NCBI RefSeq assembly: GCF_018873765.1
Contig: NC_057924.1
Location: 2,790,001 to 2,854,000, forward strand
Length of the DNA: 64,000 bases
Direction: 5' to 3'
Source of the DNA: Telopea speciosissima
Taxonomy: Eukaryota; Streptophyta; Magnoliopsida; Proteales; Proteaceae
The position numbers were made by a program, and so were the translations under genes. The notes beneath the pieces are model-generated. The model had not been told where the DNA came from and ran no database searches. It was given only the letters and a program-made list of their open reading frames with translations. This document shows positions 1-11,741 of this stretch, one piece after another. How positions within the stretch are numbered: the first letter of the stretch is position 1; every line of letters begins with the position of its first letter.

Positions 1-419
1 TTCAGCCATCAGAAACCTTCCATATTGCAACCGAATCTTCCCCCTAGCCCCTCTAACAGTCGACCTTAACCCCTGCCCCTAAATCCAACTTTAAACCATA
101 ATTTTAGTTGTTTACCTTATTTACAAAACCCGAAACCTAACCCTAATTTCTGCAGGAAATTAAAACTTATTCAAATCCAGATATTTTTATACCATAATGA
201 CCCTCTAAACCTGCAGATTAAAACCCTATAAACCCCATTCCCAAATTCCCATCCTAAACCCTAAGTTTGCCCTAAAACAGCCCCTAATCAGCCCTAAACA
301 GCAGGCTTACCCTAAGCTTGGTTCTACTTGGTTCCTAGTGGGATTAATTCCTATTCTAGGACTACATTACCTTGTAATTATCTTGACCCTAGGGTGGCAT
401 GTATCTCGGGGAACACAGT
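1..419. other. No gene; CCCTAA-rich AT sequence
   Basis: No coding signal is seen. The stretch has many scattered CCCTAA/ACCCTAAA-like words but no regular 7-bp array, so it is not a telomere tract. It may be an outer part of the Ty3/gypsy fossil next to it or its former host DNA. Confidence 0.4.
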
Positions 420-3240
420 CATGAGTAGGGAGGGGAGAGTGGCTCATAACTGGAGGAGGAGATTGTCGCCGACAAGGCATGTCTGATAGTGCGTGTGGCG
501 ACATCAAGCATGTACTGCCTCCTTGTTTTACCCTGATGGTGTTCCGTGCACAATTGTAGAGAATACCAGCATGTCGTTGCCAAGGTCACCCTAGAAGAAT
601 GGCACAATGCGCCAACGGAGTGACTGAGAAATGCACATAGTACTGTAACGGCACAAACTCTAAGTGTACTCGAACTATTGCAGTGGCCTCTTCTCGAGTG
701 TAGGTTCAAAACCTCGCACATAAATCTTCTTGAAGAGTTGCTTATGTGTAAGGTTGTGTGCTCGAACAAAATCAGCAAAAATAAAATTGGCTTTTGTTCC
801 AGTATCAACAACAATATGGACATTTGTAGAACCAACACCGTATAGAAGAATACCATCCAGTCTGAAGAGGGGAGCTTTATCAATTGGTCTATTTGGGAAA
901 GATGTAAGATCAGTGGAGTGAGCTTCAACTTCGTCATCATCAAGATCATCATCAAAAGGATAAGGGTATAAATCAGGTGTAACATCATCACCATCCTCCT
1001 TTGTTAGTTGCATATCTACTACATTCACAAAAGATGAGACTTGTTAGGACATTTGTTGCCGAAGTGACCCTTCTCGACACAATTACGGCACACAATGTTC
1101 TTCAACCAATCATTGCCTATAATAACATTTGGCTTCTTTTTTTCCACTCTGCGGGACTTAGGCTTCTTTTCTTCAATCCGTGGTAGAGGTTCATAAGCTA
1201 AAGGAGTTTTGAGCATATTCTTCAAATAATTGTACTTCTCTTCAGTTGTCTTGGCATAAGCAACTGCCACATCAATGGACCTGAAATCAGTGTTAGCCAA
1301 CTCTAGTTGGATCTCAGTACTCAGCCCACTGATATATCTCAGAACCTGTTGTTGGTTCGTCTCCTGAAGTCGATACCTCAAAGATAATTTGTGGAACTCT
1401 ATCATGTAGGTATCCATATCCTTGTTGCCTTGCTGAAAATTGAGCAATTTGTGAAATAATTACTTCTCGTAATTGGAGGAACGAACTTCTCGTTAAGAAT
1501 CTGCTTCATGAGCTCCCAACTAGTAACAGGTCCAAGTCTTCTGATGAGCCTTGAATCTAGTATGTCATCACGAACATGCATACCCAATAAACTTGGTGAG
1601 GATGACCTCACGCTTTTCTTGTCCAGAAAGGGATTTATAAATGAAAATCCTCTCAACCTTAGTAAGCCAATCAAGAAATCCCTCTAGCCCCTTCTCACCA
1701 ACCTTGATGCCATAGTCCCTGTCTGAAAATTGTCGTGTCATATCCTGGGGTATAGTCGGATCGGGTTGCCGTCTCAGAGGTGTTTCTTCAATCTGTAAGG
1801 CACTAAGGCACCAAACTGAACTGGTGTAGACGGTCCAGCTTCTTGTTTGTCAGCCCTTCTCATGAAAGCATGAAACTCTATAAAGAGGTTGTGTGTTTCT
1901 TCTATGAACTTATCAAGCCTGGCCTCAGTCTTCTGTTGGTTCGTATTCACTTCCCAATGACTCTCAGCTAGTTCCCGATATAACTAACGCAACTCAGGAT
2001 TTATGATGTGACTTGTCATGCTTAGTAACTGCCAGAAATTTCCGCTCTAATACCAATTTGATGCGATCCTAGGTTCAATAACCCTTAAATCGGATCACTA
2101 TCGGCCCACAACAAAGTTATCAATGCGTTGCCTAGGCGTCCAGGATCCTTAGTCACCTTGGGCACCTAGACGGGGGCCTTGGCCCGCCTTGTTGGTGTCA
2201 GCTTGGCTTTGGACCCTCTCCAAGACTCCAATGCCTTGGTCACCTTACTGCCTTGATAATTATGGCCCACAAATAATAAATAGCTCAATTTTAAAAGAAC
2301 AGTGGCAATCTCGTAAATTCTTGAACAATCAGGACCTTTAAAACTATGGTAAACAGGATCAAGAACGTAATAGTGACTAAGATTTTAAAGAAAGCGATGA
2401 ATCTTGTATTGGATTTTAAACGAGGGAAAACTTAAAAGAAAGTTAAATAATAAGGAGATTTGTGGAATTTCAGAAGTCTGTCCTTAAAAGCAAATAAGAA
2501 GACTTGATGTCTTCTCCTTCCTCATGACTCCAACATTAAAGTGATGGCTGATGTTAACGAATCAACTCATCAACCACAAATCAAGTCCAATTAACATGGG
2601 ACTTAAAGATGAGATTCACAATCCCGACTGAGATCTGCCAGAATAACAGGCAAGATTTTCAAGATAATTTCTGAAACCAGAACCTAGCAGTAGTTGCAGA
2701 TTCAGAAATAATCCAAGATCTGGTTCTCGCAGGAGAGGAAAACTTAGGAGATGAGATGCAAGTAGATTAATCGCCCTAAGTATACGAACTGATTCCCAAA
2801 ACTTCAGATCAAAAGGGTTAGTTGCGAGAGATATCGATCCAGCCCTGGTATGGAAACAGTAGCAGGAAAAGAAGGAAGAAAAGATGATGGGAGGAATAAA
2901 GGAGCAGCATTCATTTGAGAGAAGAAATAAGAACTGAATCGATCAAGGAGGGGACAGAGAGAAAGAGCACACGATCACACAACACAGGTAAACAGTTACC
3001 AATTTTCTTCATTCAATTCTCAAATCCCACCAAGAATTGTTGTTTACATGCTATTATATAGATTAAAGCAAAAGAAATCCTAATCCTATCCTATAACTGA
3101 AACATAACTTGACTCTAACTCTATCCAATCTAAACTGAAACAGAATTCAAAATTAACTCAACTTCCTACTAAATCCTATTGACAGGAGGAAACCAAAGAT
3201 TACAATAACTCTAATTAATTGAACTTCTAAGTGTATCACA
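420..3240 (-). mobile_element. Ty3/gypsy LTR retrotransposon fossil (LTR, PBS, gag, protease part)
   Basis: Reading on the minus strand from 3240 down, one sees an LTR (about 3240-2059), a primer binding site of the usual TGGTATTAGAGC type at 2055-2041, a gag region (about 2000-1025) and an aspartic-protease region (about 1028-675) with a DTG active-site motif. The gag part has a CX2CX4HX4C zinc knuckle (CRNC...H...C). Reverse transcriptase and integrase are not seen and no second LTR is found in the window, so the element is partial; it is broken, with several breaks, and looks old. It lies just beyond the visible exons of the WRKY gene on the same strand, so it may sit inside or at the end of that gene. 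The end near 420 is uncertain. Confidence 0.75.
2059..3240 (-). repeat. LTR of the Ty3/gypsy fossil
   Basis: On the minus strand the repeat starts TGTGATAC (3240) and ends GCATCA (2059), giving the usual TG...CA ends directly next to the primer binding site. A TATA-like TATATAATAG lies near 3053-3062 on the minus strand and would fit the LTR promoter. Length is about 1.18 kb. The outer end is inferred from the TG/CA rule because there is no partner LTR to compare with. Confidence 0.55.
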
Positions 3241-3494
3241 GGGTCTGTTGGACAGCACCCAGCTCTTCGATTTCTGATTCTGCAGGATGGAAGATTGTCT
3301 CCTTCGATCTGCCATACAAGTACTAATTCTGGTTCGTATTCCTAAATTAGTAACTGCTGTTATTCTTAGTTATTTACTAATTTCTCTGTTTGAAATCTGA
3401 TATTAGTTACAGTACCTAAATTTCTAATTCTAGTTTAGTATAGTAGCTACTAATTTGATGCCTTCTACTGTCTAATTCTATATCACTCTAATTT

Positions 3495-3574
3495 CTGATA
3501 GTTTTTGTTCCTCCCTTGTGTACCTATTTGTTTATCTGATAGTTTTTGTTCCTCCCTTGTGTACCTATTTGTTT
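3495..3574. repeat. 41-bp tandem duplication
   Basis: Two adjacent nearly identical copies start at 3495 and 3536 (CTGATAGTTTTTGTTCC...). The near identity suggests a recent replication-slippage or repair event. Confidence 0.85.
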
Positions 3575-3936
3575 CCTAAAACTGTTTGCTGGACCTTCTA
3601 CTCCTGTTGCCACCATTGCTATTCTAGTTTCTAATTCCTGTTTTCATCTACTTTCTAATTCTGGAACTGGTCATAAAACCAGATCCAACAGTTGGATTGA
3701 GGAGATACTTCAAGGCTTTGTTCCCTCCCATCTAATAGCCCATGGACCAGAGTTATACCCCCATACAGTGTATGGTTGCGTGTGAGACAACTAAGACCAC
3801 TAAATTCTGGTTTATAAAAGCCCTGCAATTCTGGTCATTGCTGGAATCCCTATTTTACCCTTGTGTGGCCTAGGTTTCTATCATTTGTGTTGTGCCCCCT
3901 TGGTGCCACGTGATGGTGTCATGTGCAGTGCAGAGT

Positions 3937-3937
3937 C

Positions 3938-3973
<36 letters not shown>

Positions 3974-4019
3974 GCGTGTGCGTGTGCGTGTGCGTGTGCG
4001 TGTGCGTGTGCGTGTATGT
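3937..4019. repeat. (GT)n / (GTGTGC)n alternating purine-pyrimidine tract
   Basis: About 83 bases alternate pyrimidine and purine without a break: a TG run followed by about eight GTGTGC-type units. Such tracts are prone to length change and can adopt Z-DNA. ORFs across it give only Val/Cys/Arg repeats and are not genes. Confidence 0.9.
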
Positions 4020-5949
4020 TGGCCTGCACGTACATGGGGTGTTGTTGTGTGTTGATATACATTGTTGTGGCCCTCACTTAACAGTTCGAGCTTTTCAGAT
4101 AAGCAGTTGTAACAAAAAACTACACCATCAGCAACAAAGACTCCATTGGAAGCAAACTAATTGTCTCGGTTAAGACAAGAAGCTTTCTCCCTCCTCCCAG
4201 GGACCCAGACCCATTAAAATTTAAGAAGGATTTTATCATTTTCTAGAGTGTCATCCTGTAGAAAGAACTGTACACAGTTTTAAAGAAAACTGACGAGTCC
4301 TTTGTTAGTAAAGAATTTTGGCTCAAAAAACGCATTCAAAGTATGGCAAGAAAATTAAGCCAACTAGTACATGCAGTCCTTGTACATAGCCATTCTGTTC
4401 CCAGATCCAGGTATGCTACTTACCTATTCTCCGTTTGCATCATCCTTCCTCTTCCCTTATCAGCTCTCTCTTCCCATCTCTCCCTCCCCTTTAACATGAA
4501 AGTAAATATTCTAATCTACACATATAAGGGCCCAGGTTGTGTATATTAATGACTAATTATATTCTTATAAAACTTATCTTCTTGCTCTTTTATATTATGC
4601 TGACAAAAACTCTCTTAGTTAATTATAATAGGCAACACAGTTAAAAAATGGGCATAATCCAATTATGCTTCAAATTAAGGGGCTTCTCAAATTTGGGTGC
4701 TCCAACAGCTTCATCAAACGATATTCCTGATTGCTTACTGAGGATGGGGAACCAAGCAGCATGATTTTCCAAGAAAATGGCCTGAATATTGGTTAATAAG
4801 GTTTTTAACTAGTTTTTTTTCCTGTAAATGCAATAGTTTTAAGTATGATCATGGGGAAATGGTTCTTCTACAATACTTTGACGGGCACATGCTAAAGGCC
4901 TCAAGAATCACCTTCAACCGCAGCAATCATGCTGACGATAATACACAACACAGTCAGGTTAGCTTCTAATCTTGCACCTCACACCCTAGGCACTGGGAGA
5001 CCTTGACACTTTCTACCTTAAGAACATGAAGGAGAAGACTTCAGTAAAAGCAAAGGCCTCTGTCAAAATATTTGCTCCATCTGCTTTGATTCAATTTTTC
5101 TTAAACAATACTCTAGGCCCCCAACTCCTGGTATAAGGATGTGCCCCAAGAGTGTTTCTTCCATCTATTGTTTTTTAATTCTAACTCTGCAATCCAGATT
5201 CGTGCAATGACTTCCAATCTATGGTCAATATAGTAAATGCTCAAAACTCTGTCCATCAAATCAAATTAGCAAAAAAATAGTGAGTGGAAAGAAAAATAAA
5301 AGGATCGAATCATATTGCTCTATTTGTTTTTTCCATAAAGTTAATAGATTCCATTGACCTGTAAAAATCAGGCCTAACCATTTAACAATTGATTCTAAGG
5401 CTCTGTTTGTTTCCAGCTAAAAACACGTCATGGCATTTACCTGGAAACAAACAAAGCCTAAACAAAAGTTCAAGAATACTGCTATCTTTTTTCTTTTCTT
5501 TTTTTTTCTTTTTTTTTGGGGGGGGGGGTTGATAGGTAAGGACGTGGTTATCATTTGCTTCTGTATGCTTCAAAATAAAGCAAGAATTCTTATCCAAAGG
5601 AGATGGCCTCTCTCAAAAAATGGACCCACACATTAACCTTGTATTCATTATCCCAAATAAGCAATGAGATCCAAATAATTGACATTGAGATCAACAAATG
5701 GTCTACAAATCTTTTAGCTACTTGGAAATGGAAACATGATTCATTTTTCTAATTTCCCACTCTGTGTATCATTCATAATCCCTCCATCCCTCCCCCCTAC
5801 CCCAAGAGTAAAGAGATAGAGAAATGGGATATGTAAAGCAACCATTAATGGATGGAGCAAATGAACTGAAAGTAATATAATTTTAAAGACATATAAATAT
5901 CAGATGCTAGAACATCTTTTAATCAACCAAACAATCCATAGGCAGTTAC

Positions 5950-7609
5950 CAAAGTTCCCAACGAGGATAAGCCAGAACCCGAGATTGATCTAACATGGGG
6001 TTTAAACTCAAAGTCGTTAGAAGTTCTTTCATTGGCAGTGTCTGCTGTAGAAGAGAATGTGGCAGTACCAACAGCAGGCTGCATGATTCGAGGCTTGGAA
6101 AAGGTACCAGTAGTTGGGGAAGGCTCTACCTGCAAGACAAAGAGGTGAAGTAACAAAAAGTTATTGATTGAGAAGACTCTCTCCGCAACTGAATCATGAT
6201 TCAGAAATGTAAAAAAGGAAAAATGGAATCAACAGATTATTCACGGCCCCTATGGTTCCATAACCAGAAACCATTCCTCTATTTTCTATCTCCAAATAAG
6301 ATGTGGAAAAGGGAAAGAGCAAAGAGAAAAAGAAACGGCTGGGCAGCATCTTAAAAATCCAGTTAGAAATCCCTTTCACTGACAATAAGAAGAAATAACA
6401 CAGCAATCCAGAATCAAATAACCATACATCATATGCAATCAAAGGCACTAAGGCAGAGGAATAGAAAAGGTAGAACAACATGTATAAGATGATTTCTGAC
6501 AAAGACCCTTGAAAGATCTGTAAAATATATTACATAATACCTCTTTGCTCACTTCCTTCTCCATAATTTGAAATACTCCTACAATGATCTGTTGCTCATG
6601 TTTTTCGACGACTCTTTGGAAATCCCTATTTATGTAAATTAATCTTTTTCTTTATGCATACAATACTGAACTTGGGCCAAGACAAACGCCCTAGAAAGGA
6701 ATTTACAATGCACTTCCCTCAGAAACAAGAAAAGGTGGTCGATTTAAGAGAAAGACAGATTCTTAATGCAAGTCAACATAAAAGACAGGTATTTAAAAAC
6801 GTCAGACAATAATATACCAGCATAAAGGAACCAAAACAGAATAGCGTAAAGCCAGCATCAGAATCTAACTAACGGCCTCAGCTGAAATCCACCAACTTTT
6901 GCAGTTCACACTCCAAAAGAAAGACGAAACTATTACCATATTAATACACCACTAAACACAACAATATTCCAATATAGTGCCCACGAATGAATTAAGAGAT
7001 ATCGAAGCTTCAATAGTTAATGATGAGAGCATTCGATTCGCTATCACTGACAGCATATGATTACGTCCTAAAAATAGCAACAAGTGTGACAATTTATTTC
7101 CCTTAAATTTGTGCGCCTTTGTTTGAGTGTGTGAGTGGGAGGGAGAGCAAACAGTAGTAAATGATACCATAGAAACCTAAATCGTCAGATCATATCATTA
7201 CGCCTAAACGGTGCTTCAACTAATAATAATACGAAATTATAAATTGTTGATAAATTTAAGGGAAAGCCCTAACCTTCATGTTGGAAAGAAGAACAGGGGA
7301 ATCGAGTAAAGTAGTCGGGCTCAAGCCAGGAGGGATCGTCAAACACGGCGATCGTGAGATGGGAAGTCTGGCAGGTGACATCAATTTATACTTAGCAGCG
7401 TTCGATCCGGCAGCTGCAAAAGTCCTGTAATCCAATTTCACGGGAAAATCACTGCCTTTCGAATCTTCGCCATCGAAGAAGTTAGTAGAGCTCGAAATGA
7501 ATCCGTTATCTCCATCAGAATCCTCAAATCGAAGCTCACAAGTAGCAGATCCTTCTTCATAAGACCTTATTCGTGAATCTTCAAGTTCAAATTTGACATT
7601 CTCAGCCAT
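5950..7609 (-). CDS. WRKY20-like: WRKY20-like group I WRKY transcription factor, exons 1-2 only
   Basis: Exon 1 is 7609-7274 (112 codons, start MAENVKFELED) and exon 2 is 6129-5950 (60 codons). Splice sites are canonical: donor AAG|GTTAGG at 7274, acceptor TTGCAG at 6130, donor TTTG|GTAACT at 5950, both junctions in phase 0. The product contains MSPARLPISRS, LTIPPGLSPTTLLDSPVLLSN-type sequence (about residues 77-110), then EPSPTTGTF and FEFKPH. This is the N-terminal SP-rich activation/phosphorylation region of group I WRKY factors, closest in memory to Arabidopsis WRKY20. These proteins bind W-box DNA in the nucleus through two WRKYGQK zinc-finger domains, but no such exon is seen down to position 1. 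Either the second intron exceeds 5.9 kb, with the remaining exons outside the window, or the gene is truncated. The TTG two codons upstream of ATG is not a likely start. Confidence 0.82.
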
Positions 7610-7615
7610 TATCAA

Positions 7616-8290
7616 GAACAGAATGACGGAGAGAGATACAGAGAGAGAAGTGAGGAGAAGAGCTATAGTGTGAATCGGAATTCGGGAGAGGAACGATGGA
7701 TTTTGTTAGATTTTGTGTTTATGAGGGCATTTTTGGTACTTTAATGTCTGGTTGTGTGTTTTTGTGGCTTTGTCAGCCGCTCAGAAGTCAGGAGACTTCA
7801 GGACTATAGTCAGGAGATGACGCAGTTGACTTGCGCTCTCTCTCACTGATTAAGAGATCATCTTACGATATTCTCCTCAAAATTTATTTTCCGTGTCTAA
7901 AATATCCCTCAGTAATGGTGGATTTTAATTTTCACTGGTGCAGTCCCCTGCCCCTGGCTTGTCAGTCGGTTCGGGCTCCGAGTCTATGGTCCGAGTTATG
8001 GTTTAAGGAAAAAGAACTAATAACCGGTCCCTACCATCCAGAGTGCCCAGACACGGTTCAATGCGAAAAGACCAACACAGTCTCCTAGAAAGACGGAAAG
8101 GACCAGATGTGCACCGGTCTTTTAGTGTTGGACTGTGTCTGAACGCAAGTGCACGTCAAGGAACAAGATTAGTGTTTTTGTCTCCCTATGGTTTAACATA
8201 AAACTTTATTATTTGAAACAAAGGGCAAGAGAACTTTACCTTCTCACATGGCCTCGCACCAGCATGGGACTAATGGGAGCATGTGTGCAA
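7616..8290. other. WRKY gene 5' leader and upstream region with a small inverted repeat
   Basis: No gene is seen. 7616-7700 is GA-rich on the plus strand (CT-rich on the WRKY strand), as in a plant 5' leader. Around 8045-8150 are two imperfect inverted arms (CAGACACGGTTCAATGCG... against ...GGACTGTGTCTGAACG) that look like a small MITE. Confidence 0.45.
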
Positions 8291-8396
8291 TTAAGGGTGT
8301 CAAAATCAAATCGAAATTGTGTGCCAAAATCGAACCGATTTGTTTACACCCAAACTGTGAAATTGTTTAATAAATTGTTTGTTTTGATTTTAAAAT

Positions 8397-9844
8397 GGAA
8401 AAATATCATCCCCCTCCCCTCTAAGTTTGCCTAATATCAATCCAGTATCCAAGTTTTGAAAAATATCTATCCCCTCCCCTACTTTACAAAGATTATATCA
8501 ACCGTACCCTAAATATGTAACGGTGTTAAAAAAAACTATGTAAAGACAAAATTACCCTTTTTAATATCTATTGAAAGCATATGTCTTTCTCTCTTGCTAA
8601 TGAAAAGACTATATTACCCTTTTACTTCTACCCCAAAAAAAATCTTTTCCTTTCGCCGAATTGTTGAATGATTGAACTCCGATCCATTTGATCTTTTTTT
8701 TGCTTTTCTTTTGTTTATGGTTGGTGACTACAACTAGGAGGTTGATTAATCTGGTTTTCGTCTCTTTAATTACATCCTTTCCCTCAAATCGTTTCGTCAG
8801 ATTTGGATTCCTGGTTTTGTTTCTCTTCTTTTGATTAGCCTTCCAATCTACTGGGCGCGATGGATCTGTCAAATTTCAAGAGGAAGTGAGAGAAAGAAGG
8901 AGAGATTCCTCTGAAAAAGTCGGAGGTTTGAACTTTGAAGGTGCTGCAACTTCCTAGTGTTGCTAGTTGGAATCCGGTGCGCTTGGCTCGGGTGACGAAG
9001 TTGTGTATTATTTAATATAAGTTTGCAATTTTTTTCCTTTTGAAAATCTAGAAATCTAAATAATAGATTGGATTAGAAAAATGGAAGGCATATGGGTTTG
9101 GGATGGAATCAACGTGGGCTGAGGAAGGCTGAGGTCCCAACTTCCTAACTAAGATCTAGAATAAGTGGAGGTGTAGAAACTAGAAAGAGACACCCTCTTT
9201 GAAGTTTGGTTTTTTGTCTTTTTTTTTCCGGGTGCGGTGGTTGTGGGATGGAAGAGATGAGGGCGAAACAGGTGACAATGGCATCGATGGAAGAGATTAG
9301 GGTGAAGCAGGTGAGAATGGCGTCGAGGCTCGCATACACGATGCTTTTCACACATTCTCCTCTCCATGGCTCTTTTGGTTTTGGTTGGGTTTCATTCCAA
9401 GATAAACGGAAACCCAGATCCGGATCTTCCAAAAAGAAACCCAAACGGATAAACTTGTGAATGGAGAAGAAGAAGAAGAAGTCGGAGAAACCTGAAACAC
9501 TCCCTGCAACGAAGAAGAAACTTGTGAACAATGAAGAAGAAAAATAGAAAAAAGACGAAAAATGGGATTTGATTTTGACAGAAAGACGATAAAAAAAAAA
9601 AAGAGAGAGAGAGAGAGGGGATTTTGGGATTGGAGGGGTAAAATTGGAATTAAAATAACTTAAGGGTAATTTGGGGTTTTAGATAAATTAGACCTGTCCA
9701 TGTCATCAGTGAATGGTCGTTTTTAATGGTTAGGGTACGGTTGATATAATCTTTATAAAGTAGGGGAGGGGGTAGATATTTTTCAAAACTTGGTATTGGA
9801 TTGATATTAGGCAAACTTATAGGGGAGGGGGATGATATTTTCCC
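8397..9844. mobile_element. Non-autonomous Mutator-like element, copy 1
   Basis: Terminal inverted repeats of about 115 bp (8397-8515 and 9730-9844) begin GGAAAAATATCATCCCC and GGGAAAATATCATCCCC. It is flanked by a perfect 9-bp target duplication TTTTAAAAT (8388-8396 and 9845-9853), the hallmark of Mutator elements. Length is 1448 bp. The interior has short open frames but no transposase motif. It holds a 39-bp tandem repeat and purine-rich runs, so it may be filler or captured host sequence. Confidence 0.9.
9248..9325 (+). repeat. 39-bp in-frame tandem repeat inside Mutator-like copy 1
   Basis: Two units start at 9248 and 9287. In one plus-strand frame they read MEEMRAKQVTMAS then MEEIRVKQVRMAS. 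Open reading is short (84 codons) and there is no recognised domain, so coding is doubtful. Confidence 0.7.
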
Positions 9845-10059
9845 TTTTAAAATTGATATCGTTTAGGTAAATGGTTTAAACTAAATCAAACCATTTAACC
9901 GATGGTAAACCGTTTAAATAGAAACAAATATTAGTAATATATAATGACAATCATTACTTATTACTGATAATAATAAATATGTAATGGTATAAATAAACAA
10001 TTATTTAAAAAAATAAATAATTTCAATTAATGTTTCATACTTCTGTTTCAATAAAAAAA

Positions 10060-11741
10060 GAGTAAATTACTATCCCTTCCCTCAATTATGCTTTAATGAC
10101 AAACCTCTCCCCTGGGTAATGAGTAATAACTCTCCCCTCCCCTGCATTAACAAAATTCTATCAACCGTACCCATTCCATTAAAAATGATTGTTAAGTAAT
10201 GACATCACCCTAAATATATTTATTTAAACCCCAAACTACCCTTATATTTTTTAGATTACAATAATACCCCTAAGCTAGAGGACAGGCTCCCAGCACTGTC
10301 ATCTTCTTCCCCATTTCTCGATTCTTCTTCCATCGTCTTCTTCGTTTAGTTTTCTTCCAAAAAACACAGAGAGAGGGAGGGAGGGAAAGAAAGAGAGATA
10401 GATACAAAGGGGTTTGAGATCGGTTTCTCTGGTTTTCAAAAGCAATAAAGGTTTTCAGACTTCGCCCAAAAAACAAAAAGGGTTTTCAGACAGCAGGTTT
10501 CTTCTTCGTTTGAAGAAGAAAGAGAACGAAACAGTGAGAGCATAAGAGATCCAAAAAACCAGAGGCTTTGGGATTTGCAATTTAGGATTTCTCCCATATC
10601 CTCATTGAACCCTTCTCAAAACTTCAATCTATGTTAGAGGAAGAGATGAATGGGTTATGAACCCTTCTCAGAACCACAATCACTACTCATTTCTCCTATT
10701 TTTTTGTAATTTCTTCCCTTCTTAGGGTTTCAAACCCAATTCGGTGAAGAGGAATTTGGATTCAGTAACCTCTTGCATGTTTTGACTTGGGATTCCTATG
10801 TTGATAGAGGTTAAAACCATGATTCCCTCCTTTTGAATCTCAAAAAATTGCAAATTTTTTGTCATTTCTCCCTCTGGTTCCTTCATCTCCGTTGGGATCT
10901 GAGTTGTTGCTGTGCAATCGGACAGATGGGATTTTGAGTCTAATTGAGATTGTCTCATAACCCATCTGTCTAGTGGCCTGCCGGGTTTGAGTGCTCTTCT
11001 TCATGTTTTCAACAGTCGGACTGGGTCTGGACACTTTGCCTCCATCTGATGAAAACTTTCTTGAGTTTTCAACTATTGTAGACGATTTCAACAATGGGGT
11101 TTGATTCGTTTGAAGTGGCTTATGGTGCGCAAATGCTTGAAGTTGAGTGGGATGATTCTTCTTTGAATCCATCAAAGAACATGGAAATAGCCTCACGACA
11201 CAAGTTCTCTAAGAGGTAGCTAATTCCATCAGAATTTGTTAACTTTATCTCTTCTTTTTTTATTTAATTTTGGAAGTATTTCGTTTTGGGTTTGCAGGTT
11301 TTGGGGAAACGATTTGGGGAAGGTGAGGTCTACCTCTGTTGGTTGCTTCGGTTGTGATCTTGATTGGGGTTGGTGGGTTTATGGGATTTTTCTCCTCTCA
11401 GGTTAGATTCAGGTTTATGATATTTAAGATTTGGAGGAGGAAGGAGGAAGGGCATGGGATACTCAAGAAGAAGGAACAGGGGCTGTTTCAGCTCCTCATC
11501 TTCACTCTCTCTTATCTGAAGGTTGGAGAAGATAGAGCAAGGAGAGAGAAGTTAGAATGTTTCAAGACAAACTGTGAAAAGGTAATATAGTCTTTTTCCA
11601 TCACTTAACAATCATTTTTAACGGACTAGGTCTGGTTGAAAGAATCTTGTTAACGCAGAGGAGGGGAGAGTTATTACTCAATACCCAGGGGAGAGATTTG
11701 TCATTAGAGCATATTCGAGGGGAGGGGAGAGTAAGTTACTC
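10060..11741. mobile_element. Non-autonomous Mutator-like element, copy 2
   Basis: Terminal inverted repeats of about 145 bp begin GAGTAAATTACT and GAGTAACTTACT. A perfect 9-bp target duplication ATAAAAAAA lies at 10051-10059 and 11742-11750. Length is 1682 bp. The subterminal sequence shares words with copy 1 (ATCAACCGTACCC, ATTAAAAA, AAACCCCAAA, TACCCTTA), so the two are diverged members of one group although their outermost ends differ. The interior has no transposase. A stretch at 10280-10560 looks like a CT/GA-rich plant 5' leader and could be captured DNA. Confidence 0.9.

Larger units (their letters stand above)
3241..5949 (-). other. WRKY intron 2 / flanking DNA, no exon seen
   Basis: This stretch follows the splice donor after WRKY exon 2. 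I looked on the minus strand for a WRKYGQK-coding exon and saw none. It holds a 41-bp tandem duplication, a long GT/GC tract and a T/G homopolymer run near 5490-5530. If the WRKY gene is intact, its second intron must cover this whole stretch and run past the window edge. Confidence 0.5.

Noticed and set aside
50-330. CCCTAA/ACCCTAAA-like words suggesting an interstitial telomere tract
   Set aside because: Spacing and sequence are irregular and no head-to-tail 7-bp array is seen.
419-994. 191-codon minus-strand open frame
   Set aside because: It overlaps the gypsy protease region in another frame and has low-complexity Leu/Ile/Ser content without any domain.
3861-4173. Open frames with Cys/Val and Arg/Val repeats
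   Set aside because: They are translations of the GT/GTGTGC microsatellite.
9145-9531. 128-codon minus-strand frame inside the Mutator-like element
   Set aside because: Phe-rich and Ser-rich translation of GAA and poly-purine runs, with no domain and no transposase signature.
11339-11590. 83-codon frame inside Mutator-like copy 2
   Set aside because: No recognised motif; probably chance or captured non-coding DNA.
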